Part shown: piece by piece, positions 14,818-23,437 of the stretch | Position numbering within the stretch: position 1 is the stretch's first letter | Layout: every line of letters begins with the position of its first letter | From: Rhizobium sp. LC145 | GTDB taxonomy: Bacteria; Pseudomonadota; Alphaproteobacteria; Rhizobiales; Rhizobiaceae | Assembly: GCF_001005825.1 (NCBI RefSeq) | Contig: NZ_LBHV01000018.1 | Coordinates: 1 to 49,366 of the forward strand | Direction of reading: 5' to 3' | DNA: 49,366 nt | Program-made: the position numbers and the translations under genes | Notes under the pieces: model-generated | Databases searched by the model: none | Told to the model about the DNA's origin: nothing | What the model saw: the letters and a program-made list of their open reading frames with translations, nothing else

Positions 14818-14840
14818 AAGAAAATCCCGCCGGAGGCGGG
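14818..14840 (-). terminator. Intrinsic terminator inside the late operon
   Basis: On the leftward transcript: CCCGCC-tcc-GGCGGG followed by ATTTTCTTT. It sits between the fibre assembly gene and the tail sheath gene. Sheath and later tail genes need either a second promoter or an antiterminated polymerase. Confidence 0.75.
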
Positions 14841-14877
14841 CAATTTCAGAGGTTGTCATCTGAATGATCTGGCGGGT

Positions 14878-15288
14878 TCAAAGCGTCAGGGCCGCTTCCC
14901 ACATCGCGTCGATCGTTTCTGACGTGAGGCCGAGCACCGTACCGACCTGCGCTATGAGTGGATGCGTTCGGTTGAACGTCGATGCATATTCCCACTCGAT
15001 CTTTGCGACCGCCCGATCCTGCGGGTTCTCGATCGCGTCGATCGCTGCCTCGACCTGCTCGATCGCATAACCGTTCATGACGAGGCCGAGCCGGAGTTGC
15101 CGGGCCGTAAGCGGCCCGAGGACTTGCGGAGGCGAGACATAAGGCGGAATGACGTTCCCCGCAGCTTCCCATGCCGCGATTTTCTGCCGATCAGCGTTCT
15201 CCATGTCGTCGGGGACGAATGAAACGGCTTCGCTCCCATCAAAGATGACACGGATCAGGCCGGCGTCAGTGAAACCGATCACGTTCAT
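14878..15288 (-). CDS. Tail fibre assembly-type protein
   Basis: 136 residues from the ATG at 15288 (GGAG upstream), overlapping the fibre gene stop by 4 bp. Its N-terminal part (FTDAGLIRVIFDGSEAVSFVPDDMENADRQKIAAWEAAGN) reads like the end of phage fibre-assembly chaperones, which contain such short strand-rich heads, and the C-terminal half is helical (QLRLGLVMNGYAIEQVEAAIDAIENPQDRA; WEYASTFNRTHPLIAQVG). The second half resembles proteins found after fibre genes in many proteobacterial prophages. Its position after the fibre gene is the main support for chaperone function. Confidence 0.72.
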   Translation of the reverse strand: MNVIGFTDAGLIRVIFDGSEAVSFVPDDMENADRQKIAAWEAAGNVIPPYVSPPQVLGPLTARQLRLGLVMNGYAIEQVEAAIDAIENPQDRAVAKIEWEYASTFNRTHPLIAQVGTVLGLTSETIDAMWEAALTL

Positions 15289-16775
15289 ATTTCGCACTCC
15301 GCCAACCAATTAGTTTCGAAGTAGGTTTGGCTTGTCCCGCTGGCATCGAAGAGCAAGTCGAACTTGTAGATTGTAGGCACTTCGACGCGCAAGTTGATGC
15401 CGCCGCCGAGCGTGGCGTTAATCAGGGTGACTGTCGGAGCGGCCCGCTTTGTGACAGCAAATTCAATGCTATTCCCGAGGAACACGGCTTGGTTAGGTCC
15501 CCAAAAACGCTTCGTTCCTCTTTCATAGTAGCGCTGGCACATCATCAATTCTTGAGAGACGTGGCGAGGTTCGAACGGGTCGGCCTCGCTTCTGGCGTCA
15601 CCAAGAACCACGGATACACGCGAGATGTCGAACGTTCCGGAGCGTTGGCCGAGGTTGTCGAAGCGAGAGTTCATGTCGCTTCCAGCCTCAAACCAGAAGG
15701 TGAGCGCGGTTCCCGATCCACCATTAGAGCCAATCGTTTTTCCTGCGATGCTCGGAAGGGTCACAAGGAAATCAAAACGCTGCCATGCGGTTGACAGCAT
15801 AACCTTTCCGGCCGGGATGTTCACCGCTGTGGACGGTGAGCCGCCCACTCCAAATGTTTGGGTCATCTCCACAAACATAGGAAGAGCGGCATTAGCCCTT
15901 GCATAGAAGGTTATTGTCACCGTCTTACCACTGAGGAGACGAACATCCTCAATGGTTTGCCGCTTCATGTGGTAGTTTCCCGCACCGGCGGCGTGGGTGA
16001 CAATGGTTCTTGAAAAGAACGTAGGATTGCCCGGCACGTCGGTTTGACCAAGCGGATGTTGCCAAACTGATACCGTATGCGATCCGCCGATATAGTTGTT
16101 GGCCCAACGGTCATCGCTTCCGTAGCCGCTTATGGTTTGTGAGCTTGCCCGCTGCCAGATGTCAAAGTTTCCGTTGAGGAGTTTGTTTCGATATCCGGCG
16201 AGGATGTCAGCGCCGATATTGCCGCGTGCCCGCCCTTTCTCTAGTTCCGTGAACTGTTGGGCATTATCAACCCGAACTCGCTTCGCAAGTGCGTTTGCCT
16301 GTTCGGTGCTGATAGGCTTGTCTGCATCCTTTGTGTTGTCGACGTTCCCTAGGCCGACATCTTCCTTCTTCAGCGCGATATTGCCGTCCAGGGGCTTGTT
16401 GTTGATCGTCAGCGAGGTCGAGACCTTGCCGGCAAGGCCGTCGATCAGCGCCTGCGCAGACGCATAGTACGAGGGAAGCTGGCCGCCGAGCTTCAGCGAA
16501 TTCGGCGAGACCCCGTCAATGATGATCTGGTCGATCTGGTCTTGTGCGAGCTGGATCGAGGTTTGAAGGTTGGCGATCTGCGGGGCGAGGTTGGCCTGAA
16601 TGTAATCAAGCGACGCCTGAATGCCCTGCGCCTGAAGAGCTTCGAAGGAGGCTTCCAGATCCTCACGCGCAGTAAGACGATCGGCGATGTCTCCAAAAAT
16701 GGAATTCCACAGATCGCGCGTGAAGTCGGTAGGCGGCCAGGACGGAAGCTGGTAGCGGTTAGAGCGGTCGGGCAT
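15285..16775 (-). CDS. Tail fibre protein
   Basis: 496 residues. N-terminal part (about 1-60) has a helical baseplate-attachment look (WPPTDFTRDLWNSIFGDIADRLTAREDLEASF), a coiled-coil stretch follows, then a fibre repeat LTINNKPLDGNIALKKEDVGLGNVDNTKDADKPIS, the collar-like motif of many phage fibres. The C-terminal 260 residues form a beta-rich tip (DIWQRASSQTISGYGSDDRW, carbohydrate-binding-like, with conserved NGNFDIWQR). It would bind a host surface receptor. It starts 17 bp inside the preceding small gene. The start at 16775 removes a short upstream extension. Confidence 0.88.
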   Translation of the reverse strand: MPDRSNRYQLPSWPPTDFTRDLWNSIFGDIADRLTAREDLEASFEALQAQGIQASLDYIQANLAPQIANLQTSIQLAQDQIDQIIIDGVSPNSLKLGGQLPSYYASAQALIDGLAGKVSTSLTINNKPLDGNIALKKEDVGLGNVDNTKDADKPISTEQANALAKRVRVDNAQQFTELEKGRARGNIGADILAGYRNKLLNGNFDIWQRASSQTISGYGSDDRWANNYIGGSHTVSVWQHPLGQTDVPGNPTFFSRTIVTHAAGAGNYHMKRQTIEDVRLLSGKTVTITFYARANAALPMFVEMTQTFGVGGSPSTAVNIPAGKVMLSTAWQRFDFLVTLPSIAGKTIGSNGGSGTALTFWFEAGSDMNSRFDNLGQRSGTFDISRVSVVLGDARSEADPFEPRHVSQELMMCQRYYERGTKRFWGPNQAVFLGNSIEFAVTKRAAPTVTLINATLGGGINLRVEVPTIYKFDLLFDASGTSQTYFETNWLAECEI

Positions 16776-16926
16776 AGTCGATTGCGTCCTCTCCATCCTG
16801 CTCGATGATGGCGGCAAGAACCTTGCCGGCCATATCGATTTCGTTCAGCGGCTTATAGGTGAAGGCGCCCAGCTTCACGGGGCGCGCCAACTTCACCTGG
16901 TAAGACTTCTCGGGGTTCACTTTCAT
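16759..16926 (-). CDS. Small protein between the large tail protein and the fibre
   Basis: 55 residues: MKVNPEKSYQVKLARPVKLG, then YKPLNEIDMAGKVLAAIIEQ and a short acidic end. It begins 8 bp after the stop of the 754-residue tail gene and its 3' end overlaps the fibre start by 17 bp, so it is embedded in the late translation chain. I recognise no named family, but such small proteins with a K-L-x-R-P-V-K-L-G-like segment are common next to contractile-tail fibre genes. Probably a minor tail component. Confidence 0.65.
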   Translation of the reverse strand: MKVNPEKSYQVKLARPVKLGAFTYKPLNEIDMAGKVLAAIIEQDGEDAIDYARPL

Positions 16927-16934
16927 GATTGGCC

Positions 16935-19199
16935 TCACAATGCCGAGATGAAGACGTCCTGAACGAATGGCACCGTGACGACATTGTCTGTGGTGGCCGC
17001 CATCCGCATCCTCGCAGCCGTGGCGGCGGCGCCGAGGGTATAGGTAGAAAGATACGTGCGCCGGGTCGGCCTGTTCGGATCGACGGAAACTTCCGTCGTC
17101 GAGGGCGCGACCACGGCAGCACCCACGATGATGGACGGCGTGAAGGCGTGATGGGCCGGGTCGAACGCATCGACCGTGTACTGCGTCACGATCGAGGTCG
17201 TGGAGATCCCGAAATTGATCGCCTTGCTCACCCCGACCATGTTGGCGCGGTTTCGCGAGACGCGGGAAACCGCCTTCTCGTCAAGCTGGATCATCGGCTG
17301 GAGGTCAGCCGTACCCATCATCACCATGCGCAGCTCGACGGAAGACGGCAGACCCACGAGCGGGTTTGTCGCCGGATCGCCGTCATCGAGTTCCACCCAC
17401 TTGTCGGTTCCGGCAGGGCGGATTTCCCAAGCGAGCTGGCAGCCACCAGGCACCCAGCCGGCATAGATCATGTCGATCTGCGTCATCCCGTCAGCGAGGT
17501 TGAGCGCCTGCATCGGTATGACTGTGCGCGGGCTGCGGTAACGCGCGGCGTTGACGCGGAAACAGAAGTCGGTTTCCGTCGACCCTTGAGCGAAGGCGCC
17601 GTCCGTCGTGACGAACTGCGTCCCGCCCGTGTACTTGTTGGCGGCCGAGACATGGAGCGCGTGCGCCCCTGTCGTGACGGTCATGATCGCGTACCGCTTG
17701 CCGCTTTCCAGCAGCGTGATCGGCAGGATGCATTTGTTCCAGCCGACCGACAAGGAAGCATGCGGCAGTACGCCCTGCGCGAGAACGGCGTCGAACTTCG
17801 GTGTGCCGGCATTGGTGGTTTCGACGATGAAGACATGGACGTCGCCATCCACACCGACGCGGGCAAACGCGAGATCGACGCTGGTCATCTGCATCGGCTG
17901 CGCGACAAGGAAGGTCTGCGCATAGATCGAGCCGTTGACGCCGACTTCCTCGGTCACATACTCCCAGTATGGCTCGTTATAGATCTCGTAACGGATCTGC
18001 CGAACGCCATAGGTCTGGTGACCGGGGCCATGGTTGACGTCCTGATAGACGACTTCGAACGTTTCGCCGCCGACGTTCAGCATCTGGCCGACACGGGCAT
18101 CGCCGCCGAGGCCGGCCCAACCTGCCTGATTCTCGCAGGCCCATTGCGTCGGGCCGTAAGTCATCCGGATACGCGACGCTTCCTTTCGGACGAGCGTCGT
18201 TTCCGTATGCACCAGCTGGGAGATGTTCAGCGTGCCATCAAGCGAGGTGTTGGCGATGCGCGTCACCTCGTCAAAGGCGGGCACCATGCGCCGGCCACGG
18301 AAGGCGATCTTCGGATCATCCTCCGCCTGCACCTCGAGGCGGGCTTGCAAGGTGGCAGCGAAGCCGAAGCGCACGCCTTCCTCGATCCGTGCCAGCCAGT
18401 CCACATGGGTATTGTCCCACTGATCCATGACAAGGCCCTGGTCGAAGGCATAGGCGCGCGCCTCGTCCGGAAGGTCCACCTTCAGGCGAGCCGCTCCGAT
18501 ATCACGCTGCATCTGGCGGATGATGACCGGGCGCGGGATCTCGCTAAGCTTGCCCCAGATGTTTACAATCTGGGTCTCGATCGTTTCTGTGCGCAGGAAC
18601 AGCCCGCTCAGATCCACTTCCAGCGCCGTAACCCGCCCCTCGATCTCAAAGAGGGTTTTCACGCGGCTGTCGTTACCGGGCTCGATTACGTCGATGCCGG
18701 CGGAGGTCAGCAGCACATAGGCGATGCAGGCGTCGGTCGAAGCTACCACCGGCTTACTCGGGACCGGGTTCGCTTCGCCGGGCTGTACGATCAGCGAGAC
18801 AACGCGCTTGACGGTCTTCGGCGTCGTACGCTGGACGATGATGCTGGTTTCCGGATCTTCGGAAGTTTCGAAGGGCCGGTTTTCGCTGACGATGACCTCT
18901 TCGCCGCGCAGCAGGATGGCAATCCACCGCTGATCGGAGGCAGCGGCGGGGATCTGCAGCTGCAGGTTCAGGTTTGTCGGCTCGGCGTGCTCATAGACAA
19001 TCTCGCCGGCGACATAGCGGCCCGCCGAAACGGTGACCTCCTGCGCTGATTTCTGAGTGACGGTAAAAGCCGCCCAATGAGCGGGATAGCCGATGGCATC
19101 GAGCCAGATCCCGTCTGTGGCGTCTTGAGCGTAACGGCCGATATTCTCGAAGTCGCCGTGATCAGCGATCTCGGCGTCGGCGAATGACACGCGGTTCAT
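16935..19199 (-). CDS. Large tail/baseplate protein
   Basis: 754 residues, mostly beta-rich. It starts with NRVSFADAEIADHGDFENIGRYAQDATDGIWLD; the middle holds IETQIVNIWGKLSEIPRP; the C-terminal third has repeated strand patterns with TTSIVTQYTVDAFDP. It sits between gpI and the fibre gene, where P2 encodes only the fibre, so it is an extra large structural part. The first third (long strands, few helices) resembles DUF4815-type tail proteins of other contractile phages. It may be a baseplate wedge or fibre connector. No catalytic motif seen. No ATG problem; ORF starts at 19199. Confidence 0.72.
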   Translation of the reverse strand: MNRVSFADAEIADHGDFENIGRYAQDATDGIWLDAIGYPAHWAAFTVTQKSAQEVTVSAGRYVAGEIVYEHAEPTNLNLQLQIPAAASDQRWIAILLRGEEVIVSENRPFETSEDPETSIIVQRTTPKTVKRVVSLIVQPGEANPVPSKPVVASTDACIAYVLLTSAGIDVIEPGNDSRVKTLFEIEGRVTALEVDLSGLFLRTETIETQIVNIWGKLSEIPRPVIIRQMQRDIGAARLKVDLPDEARAYAFDQGLVMDQWDNTHVDWLARIEEGVRFGFAATLQARLEVQAEDDPKIAFRGRRMVPAFDEVTRIANTSLDGTLNISQLVHTETTLVRKEASRIRMTYGPTQWACENQAGWAGLGGDARVGQMLNVGGETFEVVYQDVNHGPGHQTYGVRQIRYEIYNEPYWEYVTEEVGVNGSIYAQTFLVAQPMQMTSVDLAFARVGVDGDVHVFIVETTNAGTPKFDAVLAQGVLPHASLSVGWNKCILPITLLESGKRYAIMTVTTGAHALHVSAANKYTGGTQFVTTDGAFAQGSTETDFCFRVNAARYRSPRTVIPMQALNLADGMTQIDMIYAGWVPGGCQLAWEIRPAGTDKWVELDDGDPATNPLVGLPSSVELRMVMMGTADLQPMIQLDEKAVSRVSRNRANMVGVSKAINFGISTTSIVTQYTVDAFDPAHHAFTPSIIVGAAVVAPSTTEVSVDPNRPTRRTYLSTYTLGAAATAARMRMAATTDNVVTVPFVQDVFISAL

Positions 19200-19208
19200 G
19201 ATAGCTCC

Positions 19209-19874
19209 TTAATCGAGACGCAGTCGGTCTCTCCACCCGCCGACGATATGACTGCCGTCGATCGGTATTCCGTCTTGAACAGTGATCGGTCGGCGCCAGG
19301 CGAACGTGACCGAATATTGAGTTTCCGGGATCTTCGCGATCGTCATCGCCCGCTTCACCCGGCGCAGCGGCTCAAGATCGACGGGCCGAAGAGCAGCGCG
19401 GCCGAATGCCGAGCGACCGATCTGGAAACGGTTGGCCGGTGCCTCAAGGGACACCCGCACCAGGTAGTGAGCAACGAAGCTGCGATGATGGACAGGCGCC
19501 CGCCCGAGGATCGCTCGGCCAAAGGTGAAACGGGCGGGATGAGCAATGCGGTCGACGATCTCCGCGTCGACAAAGGCCAGATACCGTTTCAGCCCAGCCA
19601 GCGTTCCCTTCAAGGCAGCCAGAGGCGACGCGGGATAGACCGCAGACAGGCCGGCCGACTGCGCGATCATCTCCCGCTTGCGCGCCTCCGACCAGTCGTC
19701 GAACCACAGATCGACCGAATGGTGGGCCGCAAGCCATGGGAGGAAGGCAAGCGGTGTCTCATAGGGGTTCATGATCTGGGCATAGGGAACCGGTAGATCA
19801 TCGGACGCACCGGCGGCCATAGCCCATTCCAGAGGGCCCGTGCCTTCAGCCAAAATCACGCGAGCGTTCGTCAT
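19209..19874 (-). CDS. Tail protein I (P2 gpI family)
   Basis: 221 residues. The stretch NPYETPLAFLPWLAAHHSVDLWFDDWSEARKREMIAQS is the diagnostic core of gpI baseplate wedge proteins (P-x-x-x-LPWLAW-x-x-x-D-x-W). It is followed by HRxGTxxAL-like KGTLAGLKRYLAF and a variable C-terminus. ATGA overlap with J. P2 order V-W-J-I holds, with one small gene inserted between V and W. Confidence 0.9.
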   Translation of the reverse strand: MTNARVILAEGTGPLEWAMAAGASDDLPVPYAQIMNPYETPLAFLPWLAAHHSVDLWFDDWSEARKREMIAQSAGLSAVYPASPLAALKGTLAGLKRYLAFVDAEIVDRIAHPARFTFGRAILGRAPVHHRSFVAHYLVRVSLEAPANRFQIGRSAFGRAALRPVDLEPLRRVKRAMTIAKIPETQYSVTFAWRRPITVQDGIPIDGSHIVGGWRDRLRLD

Positions 19875-20821
19875 GGGCGGACCTCGACTGTGATCGACAA
19901 GCCGGCCATGACCGGAACCGTGTAAGGCTGAGGCTCGATGACGACCGGCGACAGATCACGAACCCGGATAACGCCCGGCCCATAAGCAGCGCCGGCAAGA
20001 AGCCCTTCGGGAATTTCGCCTCCGATCATGATGCGGTCGGTCGCCGCCTTGGTGACGCGCGCCTCCGCTTCCGTTCGGATAGTTTCCGCAGAGGGACCGA
20101 CGCCCGGAACTTCCAGCACAAGCGAAACCGCATACTCCAGACGGGTCGCATGCATGACGGAAATCGCCACAGCTTCCGGAGCGCGGTTCGGATCGGTCAC
20201 CGCAGCTCGAACCGCTGAGATTTCCGCATCCGAGGCGAGGCGACCAAACGGGCCGATGATGACGACGTCGGTATCGCCACGCCGCCCGTGAACGGCACGG
20301 CCATTGATACGAGCGTCCCACAGGCCCAGCGCCCGATCTTCGGACTGCGGCCAAGCGGACCATGCGTCGAACAGATACCGACCGGCCGAACCTGCGGAAG
20401 GGACATCGAAGGAAAGCAGATAGCGGCGAAGCAGTGCCTCATCACTTTCCAGAATAGCAGGCTCGTCGGCAGTGGCCGGCGCGATCACAAGCCGCTGGAT
20501 GTTGCGGCCGGCGACAAGCGCGTCGAGATTGCTTCCCGTCGAGAGCGGCGCCAGCAGCGCCCGCAGGCCATCATTAACCCGCTGGCGATCGAGAAGGCGC
20601 AAGTAGGTCCACGCACGGCCGACGACGATCGCCGGGTTCGTCTGCAATCGCTGCTCGTCGAAAGCAGGAAGCGTCGGATCGACGATCCGCTGCTCGGCCC
20701 AGAACGCAAGAAAGCGGTCGATATAGGCCTGCAGCAGCGTCGGCGTTGAAAGAGGCTCGATAGCCTGCGGCGCGGGAAGGCGCGAAAGGTCGATCGCCGT
20801 AGGAGCATACGTGGATGTCAT
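19871..20821 (-). CDS. Baseplate wedge protein J (P2 gpJ family)
   Basis: 316 residues. IDLSRLPAPQAIEPLSTPTLLQAYIDRFLAFWAEQRIVDPTLP is a typical gpJ start, followed by EPAILESDEALLRRYLLSFDVPSAG and GGRRGDTDVVIIGP in the baseplate J fold. It builds the wedge around the hub. Start 20821 overlaps W by 4 bp (ATGA); sequence upstream belongs to W's frame. Confidence 0.9.
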   Translation of the reverse strand: MTSTYAPTAIDLSRLPAPQAIEPLSTPTLLQAYIDRFLAFWAEQRIVDPTLPAFDEQRLQTNPAIVVGRAWTYLRLLDRQRVNDGLRALLAPLSTGSNLDALVAGRNIQRLVIAPATADEPAILESDEALLRRYLLSFDVPSAGSAGRYLFDAWSAWPQSEDRALGLWDARINGRAVHGRRGDTDVVIIGPFGRLASDAEISAVRAAVTDPNRAPEAVAISVMHATRLEYAVSLVLEVPGVGPSAETIRTEAEARVTKAATDRIMIGGEIPEGLLAGAAYGPGVIRVRDLSPVVIEPQPYTVPVMAGLSITVEVRP

Positions 20822-21213
20822 GATGCTACCGCCCTGATGCCGCCGCCAAAACTGAGAGTGAAGCCGACCACGCGCTCGACCGTGTAATCGCCGAGGTGAC
20901 CACGAGGCCGGAAATCGGCCTCGATGAGCAGCCCCGCTTTGCCCGTCCGGATCTCGTCGACGGAGCCTGTCGGGACGACGCGCCGAACAGAAAGGCGCGG
21001 CTCCCAAAGATCGATCGCCGTAGCGATAAGCTGCTGCCAGGCGGCAAACAAAGATGGCGTCATGCTCCGGCCGAGAAGCTCGATCACCCCACCGCCGAAC
21101 TCGCGAAGCAGAACGACGGAAGAAATGCGGGTCGAGAGAATGAAAACCGCCGCCTGCAGGGAAGACGAAAGATCGTCGATAATTGCGCCCGTGCGCCGAT
21201 CAATCCCGGCCAT
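20818..21213 (-). CDS. Baseplate protein W (P2 gpW / T4 gp25 family)
   Basis: 131 residues. AGIDRRTGAIIDDLSSSLQAAVFILSTRISSVVLLREFGGGV and the C-terminal strand-rich region LLIEADFRPRGHLGDYTVERVVGF are the gp25-like lysozyme-domain-derived wedge pattern with the conserved R-x-x-x-R-E-x-G motif. It joins wedge to sheath. ATGA overlap with J; 14-bp overlap with the small gene upstream. Confidence 0.88.
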   Translation of the reverse strand: MAGIDRRTGAIIDDLSSSLQAAVFILSTRISSVVLLREFGGGVIELLGRSMTPSLFAAWQQLIATAIDLWEPRLSVRRVVPTGSVDEIRTGKAGLLIEADFRPRGHLGDYTVERVVGFTLSFGGGIRAVAS

Positions 21214-21463
21214 CGTCAGCACCGGCGCCGATCGCGGGAGCCGGCCAATCGTCCGGCACTGGCTGCGCTGCAGGCGAAATGCGACCGAGGCCGAGATCAT
21301 AGGCCGCCTCCTGCGCATTCAAGGTAACGGTTTGCTGGTCTTTGACGCGCTTTCCGTTGATCCACGGGACGCCCGGCTTGATGCGGTATTCGACCGCGCC
21401 GTTTTCAGGTGCAGCCGTCGTCGTCTCGCCGACCTTTGCCGGCGAGCTGGTTGCCTTCTTCAT
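21200..21463 (-). CDS. Small protein between gpV and gpW
   Basis: 87 residues from the ATG at 21463, with AGGAG upstream. Sequence: a basic start (MKKATSSPAKVGETT), IKPGVPWINGKRVKD and VTLNAQEAAYDLGLGRI, then a proline-rich acidic tail. The middle resembles the short beta-hairpin 'NGKRVKxxQxVxLTxxEAxYDLxxGRI' type seen beside baseplate genes in rhizobial prophages. Probably a minor structural or assembly protein. It overlaps the start of gpW by 14 bp. Confidence 0.68.
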   Translation of the reverse strand: MKKATSSPAKVGETTTAAPENGAVEYRIKPGVPWINGKRVKDQQTVTLNAQEAAYDLGLGRISPAAQPVPDDWPAPAIGAGADDGRD

Positions 21464-21476
21464 GATCGTTCTCCTG

Positions 21477-21995
21477 TTAGTTAGACGGCACGCTCGTGTA
21501 TTCCCCGCCGCGCACGACGCCACCATGCACGTGGGTGGAGCCAACGTCATGGCCGTTATGCGTTTGCTTTCCGCCGGCCTGCTCGAAGCCGTCTCCACTG
21601 AAGCGAAAGGTGACACCGCCCGCCTCGATCGTAAGCGCCCCCTCAGCGACTGAAACGCGGACGCCGGCGTCCTCGAAGACGTTGGCACCCATATTGTCGT
21701 TCGGGCTCGGGTTATCGTCAGAGTAGCCACCGCGGAACATCAACCCTTGCCGGGGATCTCCGCTCGGATTCACGACGCCAACGACCTGCCCCTTTTTAAG
21801 AGGGATGGACGTTTTGCCCGTCTCCGGATGCGGATACCAAGGCGAAAGAAACGGCTCGTCGTCTGTACCGCCGAGGCGCAGCCGATATCCCTTTTTCGCG
21901 TCGATGACCTCGACCGGCCCCACCTTCAGGGAGTTTCCGAAGGCGGTTTTCAGCATCTCGATATCAAGGCGCATCGCAACGAAATCGGAGATCAT
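21477..21995 (-). CDS. Tail spike / baseplate protein V (P2 gpV family)
   Basis: 172 residues. An OB-fold head (KVGPVEVIDAKKGYRLRLGGTDDEPFLSPWYPHPETGK) is followed by a beta-helical neck and the C-terminal HNGHDVGSTHVHGGV segment. In P2 and phi92 the analogous His-x-His residues bind an iron ion at the tip of the membrane-piercing spike, and this protein keeps the HxH pattern. ATGA overlap with the preceding gene. Confidence 0.9.
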   Translation of the reverse strand: MISDFVAMRLDIEMLKTAFGNSLKVGPVEVIDAKKGYRLRLGGTDDEPFLSPWYPHPETGKTSIPLKKGQVVGVVNPSGDPRQGLMFRGGYSDDNPSPNDNMGANVFEDAGVRVSVAEGALTIEAGGVTFRFSGDGFEQAGGKQTHNGHDVGSTHVHGGVVRGGEYTSVPSN

Positions 21996-22807
21996 GAGCC
22001 GGTCACCGTCACGGAATTGAAGTTTTCGACATCGAGCGTCGCACTCGTCATCGGAGGCGTCGCACGTTCGGCGTCAGCCGCAAGAGGCCCCTGACCAAGC
22101 GCAAGCAGCTCGGCGGCCGTCATGCCGCGCCGCCGCTGCAGCTGTTCCCAGTCCTCGCTGGAACCATTGATCAGCGCTCGCATGAAAGCAGCCTGCTCGG
22201 CATAAGAGCGATCGCCATGGCCTTCCAAGGCAGTCAGGAACTGCATGAATGGAGTCTGAGGATCAAGAGGCTCGCGCGCCACGGGATCGTCGGCCAGCTC
22301 CACGGTAAGCCGCATTTGATGCCCGGCCAGGCGCTGGCCGTCCTCAGCGTTGCGGGCGCCGGCAAATTCGATTTTGGCGATACGGTAGTGCAGCCCGCGC
22401 CAGATTTCCGCCCACCGATTATTAGGATCAGCGAGCGCGTCACCTATCTGACGCTGGACAACGTCGAGAAAGAATTCCTGATTCCCGTCAGAAGCCGGGA
22501 TTCCGACCCCAACCAGCATGGAAGCGCCTGAATTCTCATCCGTTTCAAGCATCGCCGAGGAAATGCCCATTTCGAAGATGATGTCGCAAAGTCCATTCTC
22601 GATCAGTGAGCGACCGTTGACCCTTTCCACCTTACCCTGATCGGTAAAGACGGCGATGAAAGGCTTGTCTTCCGCCGTGCGAAGGGTGCCATCCGCCTGA
22701 ATATCCAGCGCGCCATTCGGTGTATCGAGAACATTGCCACGAACAAGGGTCTTACCCTTGATCGCTTCGACCGCCGCGATGCGCAGTGCAATTCGTGTCA
22801 GGCTCAT
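21992..22807 (-). CDS. Conserved phage tail-region protein, unknown function
   Basis: 271 residues without a known catalytic motif. The middle holds a strand-rich segment (PFIAVFTDQGKVERVNGRSLIENGLCDIIFEMGIS) and the second half is helical (GHQMRLTVELADDPVAREPLDP, then QFLTALEGHGDRSYAEQAAFMRALI). It lies between the FII-position protein and the spike protein, with 4-bp overlaps on both sides, and so is made in the same translational chain. By position it is a head-tail connector or tail completion protein; the sequence alone does not decide. Confidence 0.68.
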   Translation of the reverse strand: MSLTRIALRIAAVEAIKGKTLVRGNVLDTPNGALDIQADGTLRTAEDKPFIAVFTDQGKVERVNGRSLIENGLCDIIFEMGISSAMLETDENSGASMLVGVGIPASDGNQEFFLDVVQRQIGDALADPNNRWAEIWRGLHYRIAKIEFAGARNAEDGQRLAGHQMRLTVELADDPVAREPLDPQTPFMQFLTALEGHGDRSYAEQAAFMRALINGSSEDWEQLQRRRGMTAAELLALGQGPLAADAERATPPMTSATLDVENFNSVTVTGS

Positions 22808-23187
22808 TTCTCGCCAAGCTCCAGAACAAGTCGGGTGTCGCCGCGATCGTCGACCCGCAGAACCTCAAACCAGGGCTGCCCGCGCCGCGCTAAAGCGCGA
22901 ACACGATCGCCAGTTTTGACTGCAGGGCCGTCATAGCGTGAGCGATCGATATGAAGCTCCGCTTTGCCGGCCGCCAGTTTCGAGCGCCAGGCGCGAGATG
23001 CGCCGGGCGCCATGCTGCTTGCCTTGCCGCCGCCAACCCGCAGAACCGCGCTGATCTCGACGGCCGGGCGTTCCGGGTCGGGCTGCTCCTCCTTGAGAAA
23101 GGACAGCTTGACCGGCTCGGCCAATTTTTGATCGACCGTGGAGACCAAGCGATCTTGGATTTCTGAGAGGTTTGCGGCGACTGGCAT
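22804..23187 (-). CDS. Head-tail joining protein (lambda FII position)
   Basis: 127 residues. The N-terminus (MPVAANLSEIQDRLVSTVDQKLAEPVKLSFLK) is helical; the rest is beta-rich (AVEISAVLRVGGGKASSM, AELHIDRSRYDGPAVKTGDRVRALARRGQPWFEVLRVDDRGDTRLVLELGE). The strand pattern and position two genes after the major capsid match lambda FII-type head completion proteins. The match is by position and fold impression. Confidence 0.68.
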   Translation of the reverse strand: MPVAANLSEIQDRLVSTVDQKLAEPVKLSFLKEEQPDPERPAVEISAVLRVGGGKASSMAPGASRAWRSKLAAGKAELHIDRSRYDGPAVKTGDRVRALARRGQPWFEVLRVDDRGDTRLVLELGEK

Positions 23188-23420
23188 CAGCGCGATCCTG
23201 CTTCAATCGCTGCAGTGATCTCCGCCTTCGTCTTTGAAGCGTCGACTTCGATGCCCCGCGACTTGGCCTCGGCGATCAGCTCATCCTTGGTCATGGAGCT
23301 GAGATCAATATCGCGTGGGACATCGCCATCACGCCCAGATGCCTCGGCGGGATAACTCATCCCGGCCTTCAGGAATTTGCCGTTGTAGTATCCGGCTTCG
23401 GTAGCAATCTTGCTCGTCAT
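23187..23420 (-). CDS. Small head protein with SAP/HeH-type domain (lambda FI position)
   Basis: 77 residues: an N-terminal part YYNGKFLKAGMSYP and a C-terminal helix-extension-helix LSSMTKDELIAEAKSRGIEVDASKTKAEITAAIEAG, the SAP/Rho-N-type nucleic-acid-binding pattern often found in phage head completion proteins. It sits between the major capsid and the FII-position protein, where lambda has FI. GGAG precedes the ATG at 23420. Its frame runs on upstream into the palindrome region without coding content. Confidence 0.75.
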   Translation of the reverse strand: MTSKIATEAGYYNGKFLKAGMSYPAEASGRDGDVPRDIDLSSMTKDELIAEAKSRGIEVDASKTKAEITAAIEAGSR

Positions 23421-23437
23421 TACACTCTCCGTGGGTT

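Noticed and set aside
16929..19049. 706-residue plus-strand frame opposite the large tail protein
   Set aside because: Arginine- and aspartate-rich mirror of a real GC-rich gene; no motifs.
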